A stretch of 17,182 bases of DNA from Bacteroidota bacterium (lineage in GTDB: Bacteria; Bacteroidota; Bacteroidia; Bacteroidales; Prolixibacteraceae), in the NCBI GenBank assembly GCA_030691295.1, contig JAUYEQ010000399.1:1-17182 (forward strand). Reading direction: 5' to 3'. A program made the translations under genes and the position numbers. Shown here in pieces: positions 1 to 6,956 of this stretch. Each line of letters begins with the position of its first letter. Position 1 is the stretch's first letter. Under the pieces are notes generated by a model that searched no databases, was not told the DNA's origin, and was given only the letters and a program-made list of their open reading frames with translations.

Positions 1-515
1 AAAACGAAAGATGTATTTATGTGCTTGGTGGCCGGAACAAAACTTCCGAAGTTTCGACCTTTTTAAGTAGCGTCTGGAAATACACGCCTTCCATCCAGAA
101 ATGGAGTCTGGAAGGTGATATTATTTCAGACGGGAAATCCCTTGGACTTTCTGCCGGAACCGGAATTGCGGTGGGCTCAAATCATATCATTCTGTTTGGC
201 GGCGATCCGGGAATTTTCTTCAACCGAACAGAACGAATGAATGCAGCCCTTGAGAAAGTTTCAGGAGAAGAAAAGCAAAAGCTTTGGAATGAGAAAGATT
301 CGATGCTAACCAATCATCCCGGATTTTCAAAAGACTTACTGGCTTTCAGAACCCTTTCAAAAACCTGGGAAAAGATTGGACAAATGGCTGGTGAGTCGCC
401 GGTTACCACTACCGCTTTTTCATGGAATGGAACAATCGTAATTCCTTCCGGAGAGATTCGTCCCGGAGTTCGCACTCCGAAAGTGATTGGTGTTGATATT
501 CAGTTTGAAAAGTAA
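1..515 (+). CDS. Cyclically permuted kelch mutarotase, NanM-like (3' part)
   Basis: The reading frame is open from the left edge; the first full codon is at base 3 and reads NERCIYVLGGRNK, so the GTG at 21 is internal and the true start is upstream. About 170 C-terminal residues are visible. They hold two kelch-type blades: one with VLGGRN followed by VWKYTPSIQKW, and one with HIILFGGDPGIFF followed by a charged insertion (ERMNAALEK...KLWNEKD) and LLAFRTLSKTWEKIG. That insertion is typical of the Bacteroidota cyclically permuted mutarotases related to E. coli NanM, which interconvert the anomers of N-acetylneuraminic acid. The protein ends about 8 nt before an AGE-family epimerase gene on the same strand, so the two are probably co-transcribed, which fits sialic-acid or ManNAc use. 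Family assignment is good; the substrate is inferred from relatives and context. Another sugar-mutarotating kelch protein is possible. Confidence 0.75.
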   Translation, partial: NERCIYVLGGRNKTSEVSTFLSSVWKYTPSIQKWSLEGDIISDGKSLGLSAGTGIAVGSNHIILFGGDPGIFFNRTERMNAALEKVSGEEKQKLWNEKDSMLTNHPGFSKDLLAFRTLSKTWEKIGQMAGESPVTTTAFSWNGTIVIPSGEIRPGVRTPKVIGVDIQFEK

Positions 516-523
516 AAAAAAAG

Positions 524-1708
524 ATGGGAAAAGATTTTAAACTATTAGCAGAACAATACCGGGACGAATTGCTCCAAAAAGTGGTTCCTTTTTGGGAAAA
601 CCACTCGAAAGACGAACAGTTTGGCGGCTATTTCACTTGCCTCGACCGTCAGGGAAACGTATTCGATACCGACAAATTCATCTGGCTTCAGGGGCGCGAA
701 GTCTGGATGTTCGCGACGCTTTACAACAAAGTGGAGCAGCGACCCGAATGGCTGGAAATGGCTTTGCACGGCGCACGTTTTCTTCAGGAACACGGGCACG
801 ACGGCAACCTGAACTGGTATTTTTCGCTCACGCGCGAAGGAAAACCGCTGATTGAACCTTACAATATTTTCTCCGATTGCTTTGCCACCATGGCTTTTGG
901 CCAGTTGTACCAGGCGACCGGAAACGAAGAATATGCCGGCATCGCAAAAAAAACCTTTGAGAATATCCTGAAACGAAGTGAAAATCCAAAAGGGAAATTC
1001 AGCAAAGCAGTTCCCGGAACCCGTCCGCTGAAAGGTTTTTCGCTGCCCATGATTTTGTGCAACCTGTCGCTCGAAATTGAACATTTGCTTCCGAAAAAAT
1101 TGGTGGATGAGACCATTCGGAATGTGCTTCACGAAGTTATGGATGTTTTCTATCAGGTAGATTCCGGACTCATTCTGGAAAATGTAAACCCCGACGGAAG
1201 TTTCTCCGATTCGTTTGAAGGTCGTTTACTGAATCCGGGGCACACCATCGAGGCGATGTGGTTTATCATGGATTTGTCGGTCAGGCTGAAGCGTCCTGAA
1301 CTGGCGCAAAAAGCGGTTGAAATCATGCTTCGTACGCTGAAATACGGATGGGACGAACAATTTGGCGGGATCTTCTATTTTCTCGACGTCAAAGGTTATC
1401 CGCCACAACAGCTGGAATGGGACCAGAAACTTTGGTGGGTGCATGTTGAAACGCTGATCAGCCTGATTAAAGGATATTCGTTGACCGGGAATCCTGAATG
1501 TCTGGAATGGTTCGAAAAAGTTCACGATTACACCTGGGCGCATTTTGCCGATCCGGAGTATGATGAATGGTTCGGCTATCTAAACCGTCGCGGTGAAGTA
1601 TTGCTACCTTTAAAGGGTGGAAAATGGAAAGGCTGTTTCCACGTTCCGCGAGGCTTGTTTCAGGTTTGGAAAACGCTGGAAAACATAAATAGAAACATTA
1701 AATCTTAA
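524..1708 (+). CDS. AGE/RenBP-family N-acylglucosamine 2-epimerase
   Basis: 394 residues, the usual length for this (alpha/alpha)6-barrel cytosolic family, which interconverts N-acetylmannosamine and N-acetylglucosamine (or related sugars at C2). Landmarks are FGGYFTCLDRQG near residue 33, GREVWMFA with Arg58, NPGHTIEAMWF with His240, WDEQFGGIFYFLD, KLWWVHVE, and KGCFHVPRG with His373. Arg58, His240 and His373 correspond in motif context to the catalytic Arg and two His of animal RenBP-type epimerases. The NPGHTIEA/FHVPR forms favour GlcNAc 2-epimerase over cellobiose 2-epimerase, but the two groups are close, so substrate is an inference supported by the neighbouring NanM-like gene. In Bacteroidota sialic-acid loci, AGE epimerases take the place of the ManNAc-6-P pathway (nanLET type). 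ATG at 524 follows an A-rich leader 8 nt after the previous stop. No defects seen. Confidence 0.88.
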   Translation: MGKDFKLLAEQYRDELLQKVVPFWENHSKDEQFGGYFTCLDRQGNVFDTDKFIWLQGREVWMFATLYNKVEQRPEWLEMALHGARFLQEHGHDGNLNWYFSLTREGKPLIEPYNIFSDCFATMAFGQLYQATGNEEYAGIAKKTFENILKRSENPKGKFSKAVPGTRPLKGFSLPMILCNLSLEIEHLLPKKLVDETIRNVLHEVMDVFYQVDSGLILENVNPDGSFSDSFEGRLLNPGHTIEAMWFIMDLSVRLKRPELAQKAVEIMLRTLKYGWDEQFGGIFYFLDVKGYPPQQLEWDQKLWWVHVETLISLIKGYSLTGNPECLEWFEKVHDYTWAHFADPEYDEWFGYLNRRGEVLLPLKGGKWKGCFHVPRGLFQVWKTLENINRNIKS

Positions 1709-1716
1709 TAATACTG

Positions 1717-1799
1717 ACTCACCCCACCCCGGCAATGCGGGGTTTCCCCTCTCTTCGTGAAGAGAGGGGGGACGGCCGCTTGCGGACGTCGGGGTGAGT
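1717..1799. repeat. Cloverleaf-like palindromic repeat, copy A
   Basis: An 83-bp element bounded by a perfect 9-bp inverted repeat ACTCACCCC (1717-1725) / GGGGTGAGT (1791-1799). Inside are three hairpins: an imperfect CCCC...GGGG (1727-1742), a strong CCCCTCTCTT/AAGAGAGGGG stem (1746-1755/1760-1769), and CCGC-TT-GCGG (1776-1785). A related copy in the opposite orientation lies at 10253-10337: the right arm here, reverse-complemented, matches the left arm there with few differences. It sits between the epimerase stop and the transporter start. The layout is that of a REP/MITE-like non-coding interspersed repeat; no T-run follows, so a terminator role is uncertain. Confidence 0.75.
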
Positions 1800-1819
1800 T
1801 GGGAAAAACAATTTTTATT

Positions 1820-3067
1820 ATGCAAATTCAACAGAAAAAATGGTATCCGTGGATGGTGGTAGCGCTTTTGTGGGTGGTAGCCCTGCTCAATTACATGGAT
1901 CGCCAAATGCTTTCGACCATGAAAGTAGCAATGATGGGCGACATTCACGAGTTGCAAACTGCAGAAAATTTCGGACGGCTGATGGCTGTTTTTCTTTGGA
2001 TTTATGCGCTGATGAGCCCGGTTGCCGGACTCATTGCCGACCGGATCAACCGAAAATGGCTGATTGTTGGCAGTCTGGCAGTCTGGTCAGGAGTGACTTT
2101 GGCCATGGGATTAGTAGATAATTTTAATCATCTGTATATTTTACGCGCCATCATGGGTGCCAGCGAAGCTTTGTATATCCCGGCAGGATTGTCGCTTATT
2201 GCTGATTACCATAAAGGAAAAACACGTTCGCTGGCCATCGGTATTCACATGACCGGATTATATGTCGGACAGGCCATGGGTGGCTTTGGGGCAACTGTTG
2301 CCCACGAGTTTTCCTGGCAAACCACTTTTCATTCATTTGGCCTGATCGGTCTTATATACAGCATTGTTCTTATCCTGTTTCTTCACGAGAAAAGAGAGAT
2401 TACGGCGATATCCAAAGAGAAGAAAACGACTTCCGGTGGTTTGACTTCTGTTTTAAATAGTCTGGGGATACTTTTCGGAACCATCAGTTTCTGGGTCATC
2501 ATGTTTTATTTTGCAGCTCCAAGTTTTCCCGGCTGGGCCATTAAAAACTGGATTCCGACCCTGTTTTCCATGAGCCTGAACATTGATATGGCGCAGGCGG
2601 GTCCGCTTTCAACAATTACAATAGCTGCTTCATCGTTTATCGGTGTTATTTTCGGGGGCATTCTGGCCGACCGCTGGATTCAGCGAAACCTTCGCGGGCG
2701 GATTTATACCGGAGCAATTGGCTTGTCACTTACAATTCCTGCCCTGATATTTCTGGGTTTTGGTCAAACTTTGTTCGCCGTAGTGGGCGGGGCAGTCTTC
2801 TTCGGAATTGGCTATGGAATGTTCGATGCGAACAATATGCCGATCCTTTGCCAGTTTATTTCGTCAAAACACCGCGCTGCCGGATATGGACTGATGAACA
2901 TGACCGGAGTTTTTGCAGGGGCATTCATTACCGATCTGTTGGGAAAATCAACCGATTCAGGTAATCTCGGGCGCGATCTGGCCATGCTGGCCATTCCAGT
3001 CGCACTGGCTGTTGCGCTTTTACTGACCACTTTGAAACCAAAATTTGCTGACAAAACTGTCGATTAA
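1820..3067 (+). CDS. MFS transporter, ACS (sugar acid/hexuronate) type
   Basis: 415 residues from the ATG at 1820. An in-frame ATG at 1757 would add 21 residues, but those are only a translation of repeat copy A, so it is rejected. The protein is a typical 12-helix inner-membrane major facilitator: the first helix (about residues 10-27) ends in LLNYMDRQ, a hallmark of the anion:cation symporter branch that includes hexuronate and some sialic-acid carriers. The loop between helices 2 and 3 has GLIADRINRKW (70-80, MFS motif A). A long central loop carries HEKREITAISKEKK, and the second half repeats the pattern with FGGILADRWIQRNLRGR. The gene lies downstream of mutarotase and epimerase genes and upstream of esterase and GH109 genes, which suggests import of sialic acid, ManNAc or a similar sugar acid. 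That substrate is inference only. Confidence 0.85.
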   Translation: MQIQQKKWYPWMVVALLWVVALLNYMDRQMLSTMKVAMMGDIHELQTAENFGRLMAVFLWIYALMSPVAGLIADRINRKWLIVGSLAVWSGVTLAMGLVDNFNHLYILRAIMGASEALYIPAGLSLIADYHKGKTRSLAIGIHMTGLYVGQAMGGFGATVAHEFSWQTTFHSFGLIGLIYSIVLILFLHEKREITAISKEKKTTSGGLTSVLNSLGILFGTISFWVIMFYFAAPSFPGWAIKNWIPTLFSMSLNIDMAQAGPLSTITIAASSFIGVIFGGILADRWIQRNLRGRIYTGAIGLSLTIPALIFLGFGQTLFAVVGGAVFFGIGYGMFDANNMPILCQFISSKHRAAGYGLMNMTGVFAGAFITDLLGKSTDSGNLGRDLAMLAIPVALAVALLLTTLKPKFADKTVD

Positions 3068-3081
3068 ACCTATAGGAGGTC

Positions 3082-3089
3082 TATCTTTG
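3082..3089 (+). promoter_or_regulatory. Candidate -7 box (TATCTTTG)
   Basis: TATCTTTG is a perfect match to the Bacteroidota -7 consensus TAnnTTTG and lies 22 nt before the ATG of the decayed esterase gene, just after the transporter stop. I see no clear TTTG -33 box at the right distance. It could be an internal promoter driving the esterase remnant and the GH109 gene. Confidence 0.35.
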
Positions 3090-3111
3090 GGATACATAAA
3101 TTCAAAAAAAA

Positions 3112-3548
3112 ATGAAATCACATCCATTCCTAAGCTACCTTCTCTTCTTTTCGCTGCTATTGGGTTCTTTCGCCTCATTTAGTCAGGAAAATAAATTCGG
3201 AACTTATTACAATCAGTGTCTTAGTCTGTTCGAGAAAATGCCCGACACCAAAGGCGAAATCATCTTTTTAGGCAACAGCATTACCGACGGTATTAATGAT
3301 CTTTCCAGAGGAGTTTCAAGGGATTCGGTGTATTCTAACATTTGCCGCATTGCACAAAAAATCAGGAAAGATTCGCCTAAAACCAGGGTTTATGTACAAA
3401 GTATATTGCCTGTGAACGATTCCTTCGGACTGTTTAAGAATCCGAACTCCTCAATCCACAGTTAACCAACGACGGTCTCCACCTGAAAGGGGAGGCCTAT
3501 TTGCTATGGGCAGAAACCATAAAATCTTATCTGACAAAAAAATACTAA
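3112..3548 (+). pseudogene. SGNH/GDSL esterase, internally deleted and frameshifted
   Basis: The reading frame from ATG 3112 encodes a signal peptide (hydrophobic stretch about residues 7-23, ending SFASFSQ) and then the block-I motif IIFLGNSITDG with the nucleophile Ser. GNSITDG runs directly into INDLSRG near base 3290, so the ~50-60 residues that normally separate block I from the block-III GxND motif are missing. It continues with SPKTRVYVQSILPVN, typical of the family, and stops at 3465. In another frame, bases ~3446-3548 encode LNPQLTNDGLHLKGEAYLLW and end at TAA 3546, giving the C-terminal catalytic DxxH block (DGLHL). So N-terminus, middle and C-terminus survive, with one in-frame deletion and a second deletion that shifts the frame near 3441-3450. 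Intact relatives are about 220-240 residues and often occur in sialic-acid loci as acetylesterases; that ancestral role is inferred. Only about 140 codons remain, so an active enzyme is very unlikely. Confidence 0.85.
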
Positions 3549-3572
3549 AGCAACTATAAAATCACAAAAAAA

Positions 3573-5039
3573 ATGAGTTCAAACAGAAGGGATTTTCTCC
3601 GGAACACCTTATTGGGAACCGGAATGCTGGCAACAGGACTGGGCAGCCAGGCAGCTTCATTAACCAATGAAACAAGTGCTGAAAGAAGAAGAAAAAGCTC
3701 GAAACAGCATTTCAACATGTGTGGCTACGCAGCGCCCAAGTTAGATAAAGTTCGTGTGGGATTTGTAGGTATTGGCGACCGCGGTTCCGGCGCTGTTGAG
3801 CGATTGACCTATATTGAGGGCGTTGAAATTACTGCTCTTTGTGATACGCGTCAGGCTGCTGTTGACGGAGCGCAGGAAATACTCGCCAAAGCAGGACTTC
3901 CAAAAGCAAAGGAATTTGTTGCCGGAGACCTTGGGTTTAAACAATTGTGCGACAGCAACCTTGTTGACCTTGTTTACATTGCCACTCCCTGGGAATGGCA
4001 CGTTCCTGTTGCAGTTGCAGCAATGGAAGGCGATAAACATACCGCTGTAGAAGTCTCTGTAGCAAAAACGATGGACGAATGCTGGCAAATTGTTGAAGTT
4101 TCGGAACGTACCCGAAAACATTGTGTCATTCTGGAAAACTGTTGCTACGATTTCTTCGAGCTACTTACCCTGAATATGGTTCGGCAAGGCGCTTTCGGCG
4201 ACCTGATTCATGGCGAAGGCGCTTACATTCATGATCTGGATTATTGGCATTTCAATAAGCCACAGGATGAGAAAATGTCGGACGGAGCTTACACTAAAAT
4301 GTGGCGCATGCACGAAAATAAACGCAAAGCCAATGTGTATCCGACTCATGGGTTAGGACCGATTTGCCAGGCGATGAATATCAACCGGGGCGACAAAATG
4401 GATTACCTGACGGCAATGATGTCGGCTGATTTTACCTTGAAAAACAGAATTGCCGAAAAAGCAAAAGAAGATCCGTTCTTTCAGCAGTTTGTTGGCTGGG
4501 ATATGCGCGGGAACATGGATATTCAACTGATAAAGACCAATAAAGGACGCACCATCATGATTCAGCACGACGTGAGTTCACCACGTCCGTATTCCAGAAT
4601 TCACATGCTTAGTGGCACAAAATGTTTTGCACAGAAATGGCCGCTTCAACACATCGCGTTTGGCCATAAAGCTGCCGACGAAGCAAAAATGAAAGAGCTG
4701 GAAGAAAAATATACTCCTGAAATTGTTCGTCGTATGGGAGAAATGGCCAAAAAGGTTGGTGGTCATGGCGGTATGGATTTTATGATGGACTGGCGCTTAA
4801 TTGATTGTCTGCGTAACGGTTTGCCAATGGACATGGATGTGTATGATGCTGCTTCCTGGAGTTGTATCACTCCGTTGAGCGAATGGTCGATTGCCAACGG
4901 CTCAAAACCCATTGAAATTCCGGACTTTACACGTGGTGCATGGCAAACCAACAAACCGCTTGAGCTGACACTGAAAGGCGGCGGAACAACCGGTGTAAAA
5001 GACCTGAAAAAAGGCGGAGATAAGCAATTGGGAATTTAA
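3573..5039 (+). CDS. GH109-type Gfo/Idh/MocA protein (alpha-N-acetylgalactosaminidase-like), Tat-exported
   Basis: 488 residues. The N-terminus has a twin-arginine signal (SSNRRDFLRNTLLGTGM, residues 2-18) followed by a hydrophobic segment and AASL, so export in folded form with bound cofactor is expected. The Rossmann fold starts at VRVGFVGIGDRGSGA, a Gly-rich NAD-binding loop, with ALCD at the end of the second strand. The motifs ATPWEWH, LENCCY (Glu188, Tyr192), GAYIHDL, YPTHGLGP (Tyr256, His259), GHGGMDF, and YDAASWSCITPLSE, plus the ending PDFTRGAW, match the NAD-dependent GH109 enzymes such as Elizabethkingia alpha-N-acetylgalactosaminidase, including the Tyr-x-x-His active-site motif. 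The likely role is release of terminal alpha-GalNAc in the periplasm, with NAD+ retained as a catalytic cofactor. It follows the esterase remnant by 24 nt with an A-rich leader, apparently as the last gene of the cluster. A different glycoside within GH109 is possible. Confidence 0.88.
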   Translation: MSSNRRDFLRNTLLGTGMLATGLGSQAASLTNETSAERRRKSSKQHFNMCGYAAPKLDKVRVGFVGIGDRGSGAVERLTYIEGVEITALCDTRQAAVDGAQEILAKAGLPKAKEFVAGDLGFKQLCDSNLVDLVYIATPWEWHVPVAVAAMEGDKHTAVEVSVAKTMDECWQIVEVSERTRKHCVILENCCYDFFELLTLNMVRQGAFGDLIHGEGAYIHDLDYWHFNKPQDEKMSDGAYTKMWRMHENKRKANVYPTHGLGPICQAMNINRGDKMDYLTAMMSADFTLKNRIAEKAKEDPFFQQFVGWDMRGNMDIQLIKTNKGRTIMIQHDVSSPRPYSRIHMLSGTKCFAQKWPLQHIAFGHKAADEAKMKELEEKYTPEIVRRMGEMAKKVGGHGGMDFMMDWRLIDCLRNGLPMDMDVYDAASWSCITPLSEWSIANGSKPIEIPDFTRGAWQTNKPLELTLKGGGTTGVKDLKKGGDKQLGI

Positions 5040-5044
5040 GTAAT

Positions 5045-5119
5045 GAATATGGTTTCACGCTCGTTCCGTTCGATGCAATATCAGAAGTGAAAGATTTGGT
5101 TGAGCTTTCAAAGAAATAA
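5045..5119 (+). pseudogene. Possible C-terminal gene remnant
   Basis: A frame different from that of the GH109 gene reads EYGFTLVPFDAISEVKDLVE and then LSKK before TAA at 5117-5119. It has a protein-like composition but no start codon of its own after the GH109 stop. It looks like the last ~25 codons of a lost gene, in keeping with the two other truncated genes nearby. I do not recognise the family, and chance is not excluded. Confidence 0.35.
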
Positions 5120-5150
5120 TCAGCTTCATCTCAATGATAGCAACATATTG

Positions 5151-5185
5151 AGTGGTTGTTCGGAAATTCCGAACAACCACTTTTT
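5151..5185 (+). terminator. Rho-independent terminator
   Basis: A perfect 13-bp stem (5151-5163 with 5169-5181, AGTGGTTGTTCGG / CCGAACAACCACT) with loop AAATT is followed by a T-run. It ends the + strand amino-sugar cluster and lies 30 nt beyond the stop of the convergent RhuM gene, for which it may also serve. Confidence 0.85.
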
Positions 5186-5210
5186 CATTCAATTCACCTT
5201 CAGCAAACAA

Positions 5211-6227
5211 TTACTTTTCAAGCTTTTTTATTTGCTTATCAAAATCTGATTCGATTAATTTATCCTGAATTAAGCGATATTTCTCATATTCGCTTTCGGC
5301 AAGCGCCAAGGCAACTTCGTGTGAAACCTTGCCCTGATGTTTCAACACCGCTTCTTCGTTGAACTGCAAAAACGCATCCAATCTTAATACCCAATCTTTC
5401 ATAAACATGACCACACCCTTTTTTGCCTGATTTTCTGCATAATCTAAATACATGGAAACAATCCGGTTCAGACCGTCCAGTTCCTTTTCATTCAAATAGT
5501 TTTTGGCTATGCCAATATCTGTTTTTCTGATACTTCCTTTTGGCGCATTTTTCCAGTTAGTTAAACCCATGTGTTCTTTTGAACTGTCAACTCTTGAAGC
5601 AATAAGTTCTGCGGCAGTTTGGCCGGTAATTGCCCAATGCAGCTTATTCTGAACCGTTGCAAAAAAATCTCTGGTTGTTTGGGTATTTGCATCGTAGTCG
5701 GCACTGCACTGTGAATAAATGTCGGTGATCTTCTGATAGAACCGTCTTTCGCTCGACCTGATATCGCGAATTCTGGCCAGTTGCTCCTCGAAATAATCCT
5801 TGCCAAACAGGTTATTCGGGTTTTTCAGGCGCTCATCATCCATCGTAAAACCTTTGATGATGTATTCTTTAAGCAGCGCAGTTGCCCAAATCCTGAAATG
5901 CGTTGCTTGTGTAGAATTTACGCGGTATCCAACAGAGATGATGACATCCAGATTATAAAACTGGGTTAGGTAACTTTTCCCATCAGAGGCAGTATGTGCA
6001 ATTTTTGCACATACTGAAATCTCATCCAACTCACCACTTTGGAAAATATTCTTCAGGTGCTTGGTTACAACACTTCTTTCAACACCAAACAGATCGGCTA
6101 TTTTCTGTTGTGTAAGCCAGATTGTTTCGTTTTGCAAATAGATTTCAACCTTTACCTTTCCGTTGGGTGTGGTGTAAAGCAAAATTTCGTTAAAGCCTTC
6201 GGTTGCCGGTGTTTGTTTTTTTTCCAT
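5211..6227 (-). CDS. rhuM: Virulence-protein RhuM family
   Basis: 338 residues, full length for the RhuM family. The N-terminal half has the conserved region ILLYTTPNGKVKVEIYLQNE, then WLTQQKIADLFGVERSVVTKH (a helix-turn-helix-like segment around residues 37-60). After that come the near-invariant blocks TQFYNLDVIISVGYRVNS, FRIWATALLKEYIIKGF and LYGKDYFEEQL-like LFGKDYFEEQLARIRDIR. The C-terminal half is helical and contains LTNWKNAPKGSIRKTDIGIAKNYL-type signatures and a basic end. RhuM was first named in a Salmonella pathogenicity island. In most bacteria it is found beside restriction-modification, mobilome or toxin-antitoxin genes, and its biochemical function is not established. It begins 9 nt after the stop of a collapsed type IIG R-M gene, so it was probably the second gene of that operon and has survived intact. 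Presumably cytoplasmic. Confidence 0.9.
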   Translation of the reverse strand: MEKKQTPATEGFNEILLYTTPNGKVKVEIYLQNETIWLTQQKIADLFGVERSVVTKHLKNIFQSGELDEISVCAKIAHTASDGKSYLTQFYNLDVIISVGYRVNSTQATHFRIWATALLKEYIIKGFTMDDERLKNPNNLFGKDYFEEQLARIRDIRSSERRFYQKITDIYSQCSADYDANTQTTRDFFATVQNKLHWAITGQTAAELIASRVDSSKEHMGLTNWKNAPKGSIRKTDIGIAKNYLNEKELDGLNRIVSMYLDYAENQAKKGVVMFMKDWVLRLDAFLQFNEEAVLKHQGKVSHEVALALAESEYEKYRLIQDKLIESDFDKQIKKLEK

Positions 6228-6236
6228 AACTTAAGG

Positions 6237-6484
6237 TTATTTTCCTTCTATTATTTTTATTTCTTCCGGTGTCAGTTCGTAAAGCTAAAAGTATCGCGTA
6301 AAAAGTCGCGCAGGTCATTTTTAAGGTGTTCTTCGCTTTCGTCAGTCGGACGCTTTTCAATCGTACTAATTTTGTCGAGCAAATCAATAAGATGGCTTTT
6401 AAAAGCATCGATGTCGCTTCTTAGCGGTTTTTGCTTCAAGAATGGCTTGAGCTCTTTTTTAGGCGATTGCGGAATTAGTTTCAT
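6237..6484 (-). pseudogene. Type IIG (Eco57I-like) restriction-modification gene remnant
   Basis: From ATG 6484 the frame gives KKELKPFLKQKPLRSDIDAF followed by KSHLIDLLDKI and EEHLKNDLRDFLRDTF. This is the characteristic N-terminal segment (DUF7149-like) of the large fused restriction-methylase proteins of the Eco57I/type IIG group common in Bacteroidota, usually about 1000 residues or more. After FLRDTF the frame ends within a few codons (stop at 6272). In another frame, bases 6284-6237 read LYELTPEEIKIIEGK and stop, which resembles the usual C-terminal tail (LYGLTxEEIKIVE) of the same family. Everything between, including the methylase and nuclease domains, is gone, with the junction near 6285-6290. 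So this is one gene with a single huge internal deletion. It is immediately upstream of rhuM. The N-terminal match is strong; the C-terminal match is short but at the expected place. Confidence 0.75.
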
Positions 6485-6550
6485 TAAATTATATGTGAAA
6501 TATTAGGCTCGCTAATTTATGATATTAAAACACGAATACGAATCATTTTA

Positions 6551-6592
6551 CAAAAAAAGGTGGTCTGTATTGATTTACAGCCACCTTTTTTG
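6551..6592 (-). terminator. Bidirectional terminator hairpin
   Basis: Stem GGTGG-CTGTA / TACAG-CCACC with one bulged base, loop of about seven bases, flanked by an A-run on one side and a T-run on the other. It lies about 70 nt after the toxin stop and probably ends transcription of the toxin-antitoxin pair before it reaches the R-M remnant. The flanks (6485-6550 and 6593-6659) hold no gene that I can see. Confidence 0.75.
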
Positions 6593-6659
6593 TCATTCTA
6601 AATTCATTAAGCAGATAAAAACCAGACCTGATGCTGGTTCAGATATTTAAAAAAGCAGG

Positions 6660-6956
6660 TTAAAATTTTAGCTTGGTCGGGGTTTGTCTGGTATCGAAAA
6701 ATCGCAATAATTCTACACATTCTTTCTTTTCCCGGTAAAAAATAGAATTGTGCTTTGATACAACACATTTTCGCACTTTTCTTTTCTCGTTAACCAATGG
6801 GAATTGCCTGGGTTGTTTAGAAATTTGATCTAATATTTTTTCGACATCTGTCATAAAACCCAAAGCGACTTTCTCATTCCACGATTTATACAAATAATCA
6901 AGCACTTTTTCAAAGTCTGCCTCCGAAAGCGGTGACCAGATTATTTTCTTAGTCAT
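6660..6956 (-). CDS. RelE/ParE-family toxin
   Basis: 98 residues, the usual size for this family. It opens with IIWSPLSEADFEKVLDYL, the helical hairpin start of ParE/RelE toxins. It continues with KILDQISKQPRQFPLV, in which a Pro-x-x-Phe-Pro turn precedes the central beta strands, then RKCVVSKHNSIFYRE and a C-terminal ELLRFFDTRQTPTKL with the conserved Arg near the end. The ATG lies inside the end of the antitoxin gene (8-nt overlap), the usual antitoxin-then-toxin coupling. The family includes ribosome-dependent mRNA cleavers (RelE) and gyrase poisons (ParE); the sequence alone does not decide between them, though the DTRQTPTKL ending is common in Bacteroidota ParE-like toxins. Proposed role: stabilising toxin of a small accessory island. 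Confidence 0.9.
   Translation of the reverse strand: MTKKIIWSPLSEADFEKVLDYLYKSWNEKVALGFMTDVEKILDQISKQPRQFPLVNEKRKVRKCVVSKHNSIFYREKKECVELLRFFDTRQTPTKLKF

Noticed and set aside
545..1132. Long - strand open frame opposite the epimerase (195 codons)
   Set aside because: It is antisense to a gene with clear family motifs, shows no recognisable motif and has low-complexity Phe/Arg-rich composition typical of shadow frames.
1757..1819. N-terminal extension of the MFS transporter from ATG 1757
   Set aside because: The 21 extra residues (rich in Gly/Arg) are translated from the palindromic repeat; the ATG at 1820 follows an AT-rich leader and begins directly before the first membrane helix.
3067..3111. 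AGGAGGT just after the transporter as a Shine-Dalgarno site
   Set aside because: It lies about 35 nt before the next ATG, and Bacteroidota rarely use such sites; it is more likely coincidental or part of the promoter region.
6039..6506. + strand frame of 155 codons opposite the rhuM start and the R-M remnant
   Set aside because: Phe/Ser/Tyr-rich translation without motifs, antisense to recognisable coding sequence on the other strand.
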